Source of the DNA: Pacificoceanicola onchidii
Lineage (GTDB): Bacteria > Pseudomonadota > Alphaproteobacteria > Rhodobacterales > Rhodobacteraceae
Length of the DNA stretch: 64,000 nt
Reading direction: 5' to 3'
Assembly: GCF_004804335.1 (NCBI RefSeq)
Contig: NZ_SRXY01000001.1
Coordinates: forward strand, 1-64,000
Under the pieces are notes generated by a model that was not told the origin of the DNA, did not search any database, and worked only from the letters and a program-made list of their open reading frames with translations. Numbering within the stretch: position 1 is the stretch's first letter; the number at the start of each line of letters is the position of its first letter. This document shows positions 41,435 to 49,752 of this stretch, in pieces. The position numbers and the translations under genes are program-made.

Positions 41435-42106
41435 TCACCCATCCACGCTCTGCGCCAGCACGCGGGAAATCACCGTCAGGCTCTCCCCGCTCTGCTCTTT
41501 CCAGGTGTTGAACGCGTCCTGCACCGCCTTCTTTGCACCCTTGGAGGTCGGCGCCTTGTCGATCACCCCTTCCGCGATCAGCCGCGTCACAACGCTGCCC
41601 GACAGGATATAGCTCTCCTTGCCCAGCATCCTGAGCGCATAGGCCCCCGTCGCCCCGCCCAGCCGCGATCCTTCCTTTTGCAGCCAGGCCAGAAGCCCCG
41701 CGTAATCCTCCGAAGGCCAGTCGCCGATGCGGCGGCCAAAGCTGCCGTACTCCCGGCTGACTTCCTGGATGAACACCGCGTTTTCCTGAATGGCCCGCAC
41801 CTTGGGCGGGCTGCGCACAATCCGGGTGTCGGTGATCAGTTCGTCAAACCAATCGTCGGACATATGCCCTACGCGTCCCACGTCAAAGCCATGGAACGCC
41901 TCTTTGATCCCCGGCCATTTCTTGTCCACCACGGTCCAGCTGATCCCGGCGTTCATGATCCCGCGCGAAAACTGCGCGAGCCAGCGGTCATCCGGGATCG
42001 CCGCCAGTTCGTCCGCCGACTTCGGCGGAGCCGTGCCTTCCAGCAAAACCGCCCGCCCGCCTTTGCGATCGGCGGCAATGTTCAGAATCTCTTCATAGCT
42101 GCGCAT
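41435..42106 (-). CDS. tag: DNA-3-methyladenine glycosylase I-like protein
   Basis: 223 residues. The core IMNAGISWTVVDKKWPGIKE then AFHGFDVGRVGHMSDDWFDE then LITDTRIVRSPPKVRAIQEN follows the Tag fold. The catalytic region of TagI proteins is recognisable, but the classic N-terminal zinc-binding motif is absent and the length exceeds the usual 190 residues, so it is a divergent member. It would excise alkylated purines. The ATG at 42106 is used; the frame is open further to 42613. Confidence 0.75.
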   Translation of the reverse strand: MRSYEEILNIAADRKGGRAVLLEGTAPPKSADELAAIPDDRWLAQFSRGIMNAGISWTVVDKKWPGIKEAFHGFDVGRVGHMSDDWFDELITDTRIVRSPPKVRAIQENAVFIQEVSREYGSFGRRIGDWPSEDYAGLLAWLQKEGSRLGGATGAYALRMLGKESYILSGSVVTRLIAEGVIDKAPTSKGAKKAVQDAFNTWKEQSGESLTVISRVLAQSVDG

Positions 42107-42308
42107 GACAATGCCCTCACCCGGCTCCCCTTTGGCGCGAGCGTGGCACAGCTTCGCGCGCAATGAAAGAACGAAAATAGAACACGCATCCAATTCCCCC
42201 CCGGGTCCCCCCACCGCTTGACACCTCCGCCGCGCCCCGCCAAAAGGCGGCCACACATAACCCGCAACCGGGCGTTCCGTGGGCGCCAAAACGACGAGGA
42301 GCATGGCC

Positions 42309-44255
42309 ATGAGCCAGATTTCCCTGACCTTTCCCGATGGCAACAGCCGAGACTTTGACAAGGGCGTAACCCCCGCCGAAGTCGCTGCATCCATTTCCAA
42401 ATCCCTTGGCAAGAAAGCCATCTCCGCGATGGTCGACGGCCAGCACTGGGATCTCCAGTGGCCGCTTGAAGCGGATGCCAAGATCGCCATCAACACCATG
42501 GCGGATGAGGCCCCCGCGCTGGAGCTGGTGCGGCACGACCTCGCGCACATCATGGCCCGCGCCGTGCAGGAGATCTGGCCCGACGTCAAAGTCACCATCG
42601 GCCCGGTCATCAAGGACGGCTGGTACTACGATTTCGACCGCGCAGAGCCCTTCACCCCCGAAGATCTGGGCGCGATCGAAAAGAAGATGAAAGAGATCAT
42701 CAACGCCCGCGATGCCGTGCGCACCGAGGTCTGGGACCGCGACGTGGCGATCAAGTACTACGAGGATCGCGGCGAGCCCTACAAGGTCGAGCTGATCGAA
42801 AGCATCCCCGGCGACGAGCCACTGCGCATGTATTGGCATGGCGAGTGGCAGGATCTCTGCCGTGGCCCGCACCTGCTGCACACCGGACAGGTTCCGGGCG
42901 ACGCCTTCAAACTGATGAGCGTGGCCGGTGCCTACTGGCGCGGCGATTCAAACCGCGCCATGCTGCAACGCATCTACGGCACCGCCTTCCGCAACAAGGA
43001 AGACCTGCGCAAGCATCTGAACATGCTCGAAGAAGCCGCCAAACGCGACCACCGCAAGCTGGGCCGCGAGATGGACCTCTTCCACATGCAGGAAGAAGCG
43101 CCGGGTCAGGTGTTCTGGCACCCGAACGGCTGGACCGTCTACACCGCCCTGCAGGACTACATGCGCCGACAGCAGCGCAAAGGCGGCTATGTGGAGGTCA
43201 ACACCCCGCAGGTCGTGGACCGCAAGCTCTGGGAAAAATCCGGCCACTGGGAAAAGTATCAGGAGAACATGTTCATCGTCGAAGTGGACGAGGAACACGC
43301 CCGCGAAAAGGCGGTCAACGCGCTCAAGCCGATGAACTGCCCCTGCCACGTGGAAATCTTCAAACAGGGTCTGAAATCCTACCGCGAGCTGCCGCTGCGC
43401 ATGGCCGAATTCGGCTCCTGCGCCCGCTACGAGCCGTCCGGCGCGCTGCATGGCATCATGCGGGTGCGCGGTTTCACGCAGGACGATGGTCACATCTTTG
43501 CCGAGGAAAGCCAGATCGAAGCGGAATGCAAACGCTTCATCGCCTTCCTGTCCGAGATTTACCGCGATCTGGGCTTTGCGGAGTTCCGCGTTCTGTTCTC
43601 GGACCGCCCGGAAACCCGCGCAGGCTCGGACGAGACCTGGGACAAGGCGGAAAAGGCCCTTCTCGAAGCCACCCGCGCAGCAGGCGTGGAGCCCGAGATG
43701 AACCCCGGCGAAGGGGCATTCTATGGCCCGAAGCTGGAGTTCTCCCTGACCGACGCCATCGGCCGGGTCTGGCAGTGCGGCACCTTCCAGGTGGACTTTG
43801 TCCTGCCCGAACGGCTCGACGCCACCTACATCGGCGCAGATGGGGCCAAGCACCGTCCCGTCATGTTGCACCGCGCGACGCTCGGCTCGTTCGAGCGCTT
43901 CATCGGCATCCTGATCGAAGAGCATGCAGGCAAACTGCCCTTCTGGCTCGCCCCGCGTCAGGTGGTTGTCGCCTCCATCGTCTCCGAGGCGGATGAGTAT
44001 GTGCGCGAGGTTGTCGCCGCTCTGCAAGCCGCCGGCGTCCGGGCCGAAGCCGACATCCGCAACGAAAAGATCAACTACAAGGTGCGCGAGCACTCGCTGA
44101 GCAAGGTCCCCGTGATCCTCGCCATCGGCCATCGCGAGGTTGAGGAACGCACCGTCACCGTGCGCCGCCTTGGCGAGAAGCAGACCAAGGTTCAGGCTCT
44201 GGACGACGTGATTGCAGAGCTGAAGCAAAGCGCGCTGCCCCCGGATCAGGCCTGA
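42309..44255 (+). CDS. thrS: Threonyl-tRNA synthetase
   Basis: 648 residues, typical for bacterial ThrRS. Domains in order are the N-terminal TGS domain (residues about 1-65), the editing domain, the class II catalytic domain ([10 protein letters not shown] with zinc-ligand Cys) and the anticodon-binding domain with [10 protein letters not shown] near the end. The ATG at 42309 is preferred over 42303, since AGGAG at 42297 then has normal spacing. A very clear terminator follows. Confidence 0.97.
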   Translation: MSQISLTFPDGNSRDFDKGVTPAEVAASISKSLGKKAISAMVDGQHWDLQWPLEADAKIAINTMADEAPALELVRHDLAHIMARAVQEIWPDVKVTIGPVIKDGWYYDFDRAEPFTPEDLGAIEKKMKEIINARDAVRTEVWDRDVAIKYYEDRGEPYKVELIESIPGDEPLRMYWHGEWQDLCRGPHLLHTGQVPGDAFKLMSVAGAYWRGDSNRAMLQRIYGTAFRNKEDLRKHLNMLEEAAKRDHRKLGREMDLFHMQEEAPGQVFWHPNGWTVYTALQDYMRRQQRKGGYVEVNTPQVVDRKLWEKSGHWEKYQENMFIVEVDEEHAREKAVNALKPMNCPCHVEIFKQGLKSYRELPLRMAEFGSCARYEPSGALHGIMRVRGFTQDDGHIFAEESQIEAECKRFIAFLSEIYRDLGFAEFRVLFSDRPETRAGSDETWDKAEKALLEATRAAGVEPEMNPGEGAFYGPKLEFSLTDAIGRVWQCGTFQVDFVLPERLDATYIGADGAKHRPVMLHRATLGSFERFIGILIEEHAGKLPFWLAPRQVVVASIVSEADEYVREVVAALQAAGVRAEADIRNEKINYKVREHSLSKVPVILAIGHREVEERTVTVRRLGEKQTKVQALDDVIAELKQSALPPDQA

Positions 44256-44283
44256 CGCCACACAGTTCCCGGACTACAGAAGA

Positions 44284-44314
44284 ACGGCCCCCGCTGCGGG
44301 GCCGTTTTTTTTTG
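44284..44314 (+). terminator. Terminator of thrS
   Basis: ACGGCCCC and GGGGCCGT arms with a CGCTGC-rich loop and nine Ts after the stem. Confidence 0.93.
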
Positions 44315-44516
44315 CGCAATCCCACTCGTTTGCATTCTTGGCTGGTTTCCATATCCCGACACGGCTCGGCCTGTTGCGTCACCGCCGCAAACTCTGATCG
44401 GCTAGCCTGCCGGCACCCTCAAAGCCACCCTCTTTGCCAACCCGTGACAACACACGGAAAAATTGTTAACCAAATTCACCTTTTAATCGTGAAGCGGGTA
44501 ACCAGGGGGCCTTCAC

Positions 44517-45071
44517 ATGAGAAAATCACTCAAACGTCTCGGCGCTGTGGCCACGGCTGTCACGCTGGCCGCCGGTCTCACCGCAAGCGCGGCGACAGCG
44601 GCAACGGTCAGCGTCACCTATGGCTTGCTGCTCTCCGCCACCTTCGAAGGCACGTTGCAGGGCGATGGCAACACCTTCCTTGTGACCGGCGTGCAGGATT
44701 TCGCGACGATTGCAGGCCTGCCCGCCGCATCGCTGACGTTTGTCACATCCTACGATGCACTGGGTTTTGCCGTGCCCGGCGCCCTCCCGACGATTTCGCT
44801 GGACGGCTCCTCGTTGGACATCCTCGCCTGTGAAGACGCCACTTGCGAGGGCGGTTTCCTGTTTGCGGTGAACTCGGTTGCCTCCGCAACAATCGGCGGA
44901 GACATATTCGCGCGCCTCACCTCGGGAACCACGACTCCCACGGCCTTTGTACCCTCTGCCTATTCGGCCACGCTGAACGAAGCGGCCCCCGTACCGCTGC
45001 CTGCGGGCTTGCCGCTTTTGCTGGCCGGGATCGGCGGGCTGGCGCTGCTGCGCAGGCGCACACGTCGCTGA
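44517..45071 (+). CDS. Secreted protein with VPLPA-CTERM sorting tail
   Basis: 184 residues. A signal peptide ends near SAATAA. The body is short and alternates hydrophobic and small residues, with a cysteine pair ACEDATCEGG. The tail APVPLPAGLPLLLAGIGGLA followed by LLRRRTRR is a VPLPA-CTERM signal. It lies directly upstream of the bufferin cluster but is separated from it by 316 bases with a probable terminator, so the two are likely independent. Confidence 0.8.
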   Translation: MRKSLKRLGAVATAVTLAAGLTASAATAATVSVTYGLLLSATFEGTLQGDGNTFLVTGVQDFATIAGLPAASLTFVTSYDALGFAVPGALPTISLDGSSLDILACEDATCEGGFLFAVNSVASATIGGDIFARLTSGTTTPTAFVPSAYSATLNEAAPVPLPAGLPLLLAGIGGLALLRRRTRR

Positions 45072-45387
45072 AATATTGCTGACATGCGGCGTGATCTGTG
45101 ACGTCGCGCCCGCCCAGCTTGCGCAAAGACTGTAACATTCCAGCGCTGGAAGCATGACACAAGGCTCCGAAATGTTTCGGGGCCATTTGCTTTGCCCCTG
45201 TTTTTATTGACTTTCTGCGGTTGCAAAACCTCACGAAACCCAGCCCGCGGCTGACAGGCCTGTGATGCACGGGGGCGTGAATGGTTCTGAAACAGTTTCA
45301 AAGGCAGAGTGAAGAGGTCCCGGGCAAACGCCACGGGGCACCAAGTTTCAAATCGTTCAAAGACTGACCAGACTGAAAGGAAGTCCA
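45072..45387. promoter_or_regulatory. Control region before the bufferin cluster
   Basis: No gene is seen. It contains a palindrome TTCCAGCGCTGGAA (45138-45151), a hairpin GGC-T-CCGAAATGTTTCGG-G-GCC (45163-45184) with later Ts that may terminate the VPLPA gene, and TGAAAC-A-GTTTCA (45288-45300). GTTTCAAA recurs at 45294 and 45353. Any of the palindromes could bind a metal- or stress-responsive regulator; which one is not decidable from the sequence. Confidence 0.5.
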
Positions 45388-45687
45388 ATGTCCAAGACCC
45401 TCAAAACCGCTGCCATCGTTGGTGCTGTTGCTGCCTCTTTCGCTGCCACCGGCGTGCACGCGATGGACAAGGAAAAGTGCTTCGGCGTGAGCCTCGCGGG
45501 TGAAAACGACTGCGCCGCCGGCCCCGGCACCACCTGCGCGGGCAGCTCCAAGGTTGACTATCAGGGCAACGCATGGACCCTGGTGGACGCAGGCACCTGC
45601 GCCGACATCGAACTGCCGGCCATGGCAGACGGCACGGCCCGCATGGGCAGCCTCGAAGCGCTCGAGCGTGACCTGCCGTCGACCTAA
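45388..45687 (+). CDS. bufA: Bufferin precursor peptide (BufA1, DUF2282)
   Basis: 99 residues. Signal peptide to about residue 25, then the core with four cysteines (31, 42, 50, 71) in the pattern [20 protein letters not shown] followed by TCAGSSKV and DAGTC. This is the DUF2282 bufferin form. In characterised systems the cysteines are converted by the partner enzyme to thiooxazole-type copper-binding groups, and the product buffers metal in the periplasm. It has a strong ribosome site (AAGGAAG) and leads a four-gene string. A GC hairpin lies between it and bufB, which may let the precursor be made in excess. Confidence 0.9.
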   Translation: MSKTLKTAAIVGAVAASFAATGVHAMDKEKCFGVSLAGENDCAAGPGTTCAGSSKVDYQGNAWTLVDAGTCADIELPAMADGTARMGSLEALERDLPST

Positions 45688-45709
45688 GACCCGTCTTTGA
45701 CAATACGGG

Positions 45710-45734
45710 GGGCGGGGCTCAGCCCCGCCCTACC
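45710..45734. repeat. Dispersed GC hairpin repeat between bufA and bufB
   Basis: GGGCGGGGC-TCA-GCCCCGCCC followed by TACC. It has the plan of the copies at 28541 and 41406, but other paired bases. It may attenuate transcription into bufB. Confidence 0.65.
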
Positions 45735-45752
45735 GCCTGTTTCTCTTTGGAA

Positions 45753-46610
45753 ATGACCGTCATGTACGACTTCGAACCAAACCTGCCGCCCCTGCCCGGG
45801 GTTGGATACAAGCCCCAGCATTACCGCGACATCCTCGAAGAGGCGGCACCGGTTGGATGGCTCGAGGTTCATGCGGAGAACTACATGGGCGCGGGCGGGC
45901 GCCCGCTGGCGCAAATGCGCGCCCTGTCCGAGCGGTTTCCCATATCTGTGCATGGCGTGGGCCTGTCGATCGGCGGCGCGGGCCGTCTTGATCCAGAGCA
46001 CCTTGCGCGGCTCAAACACCTTGTGGGCTGGCTGAACCCGGCGAGCTTTTCCGAGCATCTGGCCTGGTCCACCCACGACAGCCACTTCTTCAACGATCTT
46101 CTCCCCCTGCCCTATACCGACGCCACGCTGGCGCGCATCTGCGATCACATCGACGAGGTGCAGGACGTCTTGCAGCGCCCGATGCTGCTGGAGAACCCTT
46201 CGTCTTACCTCGCTTTTGCCGAGAGCACCTGGGAAGAACCCGCGTTCCTGCGCGAAATCGCCCGGCGCACCGGCTGCGGGCTGCTTCTGGATGTGAACAA
46301 TGTCTTTGTCTCCGCCGTGAACCTCGGGTTCTCGCCGCAGAACTATATCGACGCCTATGATCTTGACCGTGTTGGCGAAATTCACCTTGGCGGGCATGAC
46401 GAGGACGAGGACGATCACGGCGCGCCGCTGCTCATCGACAGCCACGGGCGCGAGGTCGCCGATCCGGTCTGGGCGCTTCTGGATTACGTTCTGGAACGCT
46501 CGGGGCCGAAGCCGATCCTGATCGAATGGGACACGGATGTGCCGGACTGGCCGGTTCTGCGCGAAGAGGCTGTGCGGGCGGACCGCGCTCTGGCCGGAGT
46601 GTTGGTATGA
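45753..46610 (+). CDS. bufB: MNIO family bufferin-modifying enzyme (DUF692)
   Basis: 285 residues, a TIM-barrel of the multinuclear non-haem iron oxidative (MNIO) family. Conserved stretches are EVHAENY (38-44), SVHGVGLSIGG (66-75), SEHLAW (100-105), LLENPSSY (145-152), LLLDVNNVFVS (177-187), EIHLGGH (209-215) and DSHGREV (229-235). Their His, Asp, Glu and Asn residues bind the iron atoms. It would oxidise cysteines of BufA. Start at 45753 (ATG) or 45762. It ends in an ATGA overlap with bufC, so the two are translated together. Confidence 0.9.
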   Translation: MTVMYDFEPNLPPLPGVGYKPQHYRDILEEAAPVGWLEVHAENYMGAGGRPLAQMRALSERFPISVHGVGLSIGGAGRLDPEHLARLKHLVGWLNPASFSEHLAWSTHDSHFFNDLLPLPYTDATLARICDHIDEVQDVLQRPMLLENPSSYLAFAESTWEEPAFLREIARRTGCGLLLDVNNVFVSAVNLGFSPQNYIDAYDLDRVGEIHLGGHDEDEDDHGAPLLIDSHGREVADPVWALLDYVLERSGPKPILIEWDTDVPDWPVLREEAVRADRALAGVLV

Positions 46611-47437
46611 GCGGCGCAGATCTTCGGGGCGCTGCCCCGTCGCAGCCCGAGGCTGCGACTCCCCGGGATATTTTGAGCACAAAGAAACCAAATCCCGTCT
46701 CGCAAGCGGGTTTTCTTGGCGCGCTGCGGGATGCGGAGCTGGACGTGCCCGACGGGCTGATGGATGGCGAAGGCCGGCCCGCGGGGCGGCGGTTTGCGGT
46801 GTATCGCAACAACGTCGCCGTGTCGCTGCGCGAGGCGCTGGAGGCCGGGTTTCCGGCTGTGGCCAAACTGATCGGGCCGGAGAATTTTGCACGGGCCGCC
46901 GGGATGTATCTGCGGGCGGAACCGCCGGGTTCACCCCTGATGATGGGCTATGGTGCTGGATTTGCCGATTTTCTGGCGGGGATCGAAGCACTGAACAGCA
47001 TCGGCTACCTGGCCGATGTGGCGCGGCTCGAATTTGCCCTGCGCGAGAGTTACCACGCCGCCGATGCGCCCGTTCTGAACCCGGCGCGGCTTCAGGACCT
47101 TTCGGAAGAGGCGCTCATGGCGGCCCGTCTGGTGCTGGCTCCAAGCGTTCGGCTGCTGCGCTCGCCCTGGCCGGTGCTGTCCGTCTATCGCTTCACCATG
47201 ACGCCCGGCAGCCCGAAGCCGCAGGCGCAGGCCGAAGACGTGCTGATTGCCCGCCCCGAGTTTGACCCCGAGCCGCATTTGTTGCCCACGGGCGGCGCGC
47301 CCTTCCTTGCCGCCGTTCAGGTCGGGCAGAGTTTTGGCGCGGCTCTGGAGGCTGCGGGCGAAGACTTCGATCTGGGCGCGATGCTTGGCCTGTTGCTGCA
47401 GACCGGCGCGCTCAGCGACATCATAACGATCCCCTAA
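46607..47437 (+). CDS. bufC: HvfC/BufC family modification partner (DUF2063)
   Basis: 276 residues. The DUF2063 domain begins at about residue 30 (VSQAGFLGALRDA) with FAVYRNNVAVSLREALEAGF then PAVAKLIGPENFARAAGMYL and a second half after residue 150. BufC-type proteins bind the precursor and the MNIO enzyme. The start at 46607 overlaps the bufB stop. Residues 7-28 (RGAAPSQPEAATPRDI and onwards) are coded by a dispersed intergenic repeat (46625-46689), so the N terminus is longer than normal. An internal start near residue 33 is not evident. Confidence 0.88.
   Translation: MSGADLRGAAPSQPEAATPRDILSTKKPNPVSQAGFLGALRDAELDVPDGLMDGEGRPAGRRFAVYRNNVAVSLREALEAGFPAVAKLIGPENFARAAGMYLRAEPPGSPLMMGYGAGFADFLAGIEALNSIGYLADVARLEFALRESYHAADAPVLNPARLQDLSEEALMAARLVLAPSVRLLRSPWPVLSVYRFTMTPGSPKPQAQAEDVLIARPEFDPEPHLLPTGGAPFLAAVQVGQSFGAALEAAGEDFDLGAMLGLLLQTGALSDIITIP
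46625..46689. repeat. Composite intergenic repeat inside bufC
   Basis: Hairpin CGGGGC-GCT-GCCCCG (46625-46639), hairpin GTCGCAGCC-CGA-GGCTGCGAC (46639-46659) and the tail GGATATTTTGAGCACAAAGA then AACC (46666-46689). The first and last parts recur at 19363-19408. Here it lies in the reading frame at the start of bufC. Confidence 0.65.
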
Positions 47438-47447
47438 GGAGCCCCCC

Positions 47448-48020
47448 ATGGACACCCTGATCTCTCTTCACAACCGCCTGTTTTCCATGGTCGAACGCTT
47501 TGGTGACGGGCTCTTGCCGCTGCTCTCGCGCCTGGTTTTTGCAGGGGTGCTGTTCCACTATTTCTGGGCGTCGGGCCTGACCAAACTGGGCGACGGTTTC
47601 TTCGGTTTTCTCAGCCCCAGCGTCGGCGCCTACGCGCAGATTTTCCCCAAGGCGATGGAAGCGGTGACCTATGACACCTCTCAACTGAGCTGGTTCCACT
47701 GGCTCGTGGTCGTCGCTGGCACATGGGCGGAGTTCATCCTGCCCGTGCTCATTGTGATTGGCCTGTTCACCCGCCTCGCGGCGCTTGGGATGATCGGGTT
47801 TGTCGTGGTGCAGAGCCTGACCGACCTCTACGGCCACGGCGGCATCGAACACGAAGGTACGCTGGGCGCATGGTTTGACCGCGCCGCCGACAGCCTGATC
47901 CTCGATCAACGCGCCTTCTGGGTGTTTGTCCTGCTCACGCTGGTGATCAAGGGCGCAGGGGTTCTGTCCGTCGACCGGATCCTGAGCGCCCGCATGGGCG
48001 GCCAGCCGGTCACGGCCTGA
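47448..48020 (+). CDS. DoxX family membrane protein of the bufferin cluster
   Basis: 190 residues with four membrane helices. The DoxX pattern is FAGVLFHYFWASGLTKLGDG then FFGFLSPSVGAYAQIFP, with a later WAEFILPVLIVIGLFTRLAA. In related clusters DoxX may supply electrons or oxidoreductase function at the membrane. The ribosome site AAGGAG is seven to eight bases before ATG, ten bases after the bufC stop. A terminator follows. Confidence 0.88.
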   Translation: MDTLISLHNRLFSMVERFGDGLLPLLSRLVFAGVLFHYFWASGLTKLGDGFFGFLSPSVGAYAQIFPKAMEAVTYDTSQLSWFHWLVVVAGTWAEFILPVLIVIGLFTRLAALGMIGFVVVQSLTDLYGHGGIEHEGTLGAWFDRAADSLILDQRAFWVFVLLTLVIKGAGVLSVDRILSARMGGQPVTA

Positions 48021-48046
48021 CCTTGTCAGCAACCTGACATTCAAAC

Positions 48047-48074
48047 AGCGCCTGACCATTCAGGCGCTGTTTTG
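48047..48074 (+). terminator. Terminator of the bufferin cluster
   Basis: CAGCGCCTGA-CCAT-TCAGGCGCTG followed by TTTT. Confidence 0.93.
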
Positions 48075-48084
48075 CGTTCAAAGC

Positions 48085-48453
48085 TCAGAAATGCGCCTTC
48101 GGCTCGTCCGGCTTGCCCGCCGCCAGCGCCAGGATCCCGCCAAGCCCGGCAAAGGCAATCGGGAACATGGTGAAGACGTTGAAGCCAAAAGCCACATACA
48201 TGCCGAGTGCCGAGACCAGCAGCAGGATGCCGCCCCAGAGCGCGCGCGCCTTTGCCATGGCGCCGCCCGCAATCGCCAGCATGGGCGACAGGATCGAGAC
48301 CACGCGCACCAGCGCCGGATCGTCGAACATGCCGAACACCTCTTCAACCTCGTTGAAGTTACGCGCAAGCTCCGTGTAGCCGAAGCCGAAAAAGCCGACG
48401 AGCATCCCGAAGACGCCCGCGATGATCCCCAAAGTCAGTGCCGCGTTGCGCAT
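48085..48453 (-). CDS. Small membrane protein of unknown function
   Basis: 122 residues with four membrane helices, a DUF4064-like layout (GIIAGVFGMLVGFFGFGYTE, then LSPMLAIAGGAMAKARALWG). The loop ELARNFNEVEEVFGMFDD is acidic. Its start shares a base with the stop of the ArsC-like gene (TGATG), so it is translated after it. Confidence 0.7.
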   Translation of the reverse strand: MRNAALTLGIIAGVFGMLVGFFGFGYTELARNFNEVEEVFGMFDDPALVRVVSILSPMLAIAGGAMAKARALWGGILLLVSALGMYVAFGFNVFTMFPIAFAGLGGILALAAGKPDEPKAHF

Positions 48454-48770
48454 CAGGCCGCTCCTAGGGCGGATTGCGCCGCCTTGTCCCAGCCCAATGT
48501 CATGCTCTCGCCATCGACGATCAAGGGGCGTTTCATCAAGGTCGGATGCGCTTTCAAAAGATCCAAAGGCGCGCCCGCCCGCTCAGAATCACTCAGGCCC
48601 CGCCATGTGGTGGACCGCGTGTTGAGCAATTTTTCGCCGAAGGCCTCCAGGGCGGCTGTCAGAACATCCTGTGGAATTCCGTCTTCCCGCACATCCATAA
48701 ATTGTATGTCCGGCAGGGCTTTGCGCGCCTTTCTGCACGTATCACAGGTTTTCAGACCATAGAGGATCAT
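48453..48770 (-). CDS. ArsC/Spx family reductase-like protein
   Basis: 105 residues, a thioredoxin-fold ArsC family protein. The active region is YGLKTCDTCRKARKALP, a CxxC as in YffB and Spx-like proteins. The later AHPTLMKRPLIVDGESMTLG is the conserved RP loop. It probably binds glutathione or regulates; arsenate reduction is less likely without ars genes nearby. The ATG at 48770 is used; the frame is open to 48959. Confidence 0.87.
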   Translation of the reverse strand: MILYGLKTCDTCRKARKALPDIQFMDVREDGIPQDVLTAALEAFGEKLLNTRSTTWRGLSDSERAGAPLDLLKAHPTLMKRPLIVDGESMTLGWDKAAQSALGAA

Positions 48771-49003
48771 GCCAATTCCTTCGTCGTTTGCGTTCACATA
48801 AGGGGCGAAAGACTGAAATACGAGGACGTTTTGCTTGATTTTTACAAAAGCGCTGCAAATCCTAAGGCTGTGACTTTCGACGATCAGCCCCGGAACACCG
48901 CAACGTCTCTTGCAGCTAAGTTCTTTCCTGAAAGGCGAATGTGACGAAAAGCCCCGCAACAGTCGGGGCTGTTTACTATGACTGGGAAAGGAGCACGGGG
49001 ATT
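48771..49003. promoter_or_regulatory. Leader region of the cold shock gene
   Basis: A 233 base gap. It contains a hairpin AGCCCCG-CAACAGT-CGGGGCT (48950-48970) followed by GTTTAC, and CTTTCC-TG-AAAG-type pairs at about 48923-48934. It may act as a temperature-responsive 5' leader, as in other cold shock genes, or end a short transcript. Confidence 0.45.
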
Positions 49004-49210
49004 ATGCCGAACGGCACCGTGAAATGGTTCAACACGACCAAAGGCTACGGGTTCATTGCCCCTGATGAAGGTGGCAAAGACGTATTTGTTCATATTTCTG
49101 CGGTAGAGCGCTCTGGTCTGACCGGCCTCGCCGACAATCAGAAAGTCAGCTACGAGCTGCGTGAAGGCCGGGATGGCCGGGAAATGGCGTCCGATCTTCA
49201 GGCGCTCTGA
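49004..49210 (+). CDS. Cold shock protein (CSD family)
   Basis: 68 residues, one cold shock domain. RNP1 is KGYGFIAPDE and RNP2 is VFVHISAVE; the start MPNGTVKWFNTTKGYGF is typical. It binds single-stranded RNA or DNA as a chaperone. The ATG at 49004 has AAAGGAG upstream, and the earlier open frame is not used. Confidence 0.96.
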   Translation: MPNGTVKWFNTTKGYGFIAPDEGGKDVFVHISAVERSGLTGLADNQKVSYELREGRDGREMASDLQAL

Positions 49211-49405
49211 GACCTGACGGCAGACGATCTGCCGGATCAGACCAAGATGAGGCAGTGGGCCGCGCTTTGCGGCCCACGCTGCTCTGTTGTGCCGCTCGAA
49301 CCAGCGGGTTTCACCGCACCGACGCTCTCAATTTGAAACACTAAATGCGCCTTGGACCGGGGCTTTGCGGCTATACTGCCCTTACACCTGAAACGGGGGC
49401 TTTGG

Positions 49406-49717
49406 ATGGGTCGTGAGTTCAAGATTATTCTGGCGGTGCTGATTGGCGGGCCGGCCTTTGTCATTGGTGTGGCCCAGTTCAAACCGCTCACCTCCTGGGA
49501 GCCGCCCGCCGATGCGCGCCAGACCGCGAGCCTGCCGGAAGTGGCGAAAGACGGCGGGTATGCGCTCTGCCGCGAAACCATGCCCGGCGTCGATTGCGCC
49601 TGTTTCCAGCAAAAGGCCACGCAGGTTCTGCAGGATGATCGGCCGCGCGTCGGTGGGTTCCGTTATGCGGATCAATGGGAACTGGCCAAGGCGCAGGCGA
49701 GCGAGTCCTGCTCCTGA
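49406..49717 (+). CDS. Small membrane-anchored protein of unknown function
   Basis: 103 residues. A single N-terminal membrane helix (FKIILAVLIGGPAFVIGVAQ) is followed by a periplasmic part with four cysteines (ALCRETMPGVDCACFQQKA and a final SCS). The cysteine spacing may form disulfides. No family recognised. It converges with the amidotransferase-like gene across a short tandem repeat. Confidence 0.7.
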   Translation: MGREFKIILAVLIGGPAFVIGVAQFKPLTSWEPPADARQTASLPEVAKDGGYALCRETMPGVDCACFQQKATQVLQDDRPRVGGFRYADQWELAKAQASESCS

Positions 49718-49719
49718 TC

Positions 49720-49752
49720 TCAGGCGGACTTCAGGCGGACTTCAGGCGGATT
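49720..49752. repeat. Three 11 base tandem repeats
   Basis: TCAGGCGGACT occurs at 49720-49730, 49731-49741 and, with one change (TCAGGCGGATT), at 49742-49752. The last unit contains the stop codon of the minus-strand gene. Confidence 0.85.

Noticed and set aside
45138-45151. Firm CueR operator for copper control of the bufferin genes
   Set aside because: The palindrome resembles the core, but no -35 and -10 pair with the stretched spacing of MerR-type promoters is seen around it.
48453-48770. Arsenate reductase
   Set aside because: The ArsC/Spx fold is clear, but the CxxC form and the absence of ars genes favour a YffB- or Spx-like role.
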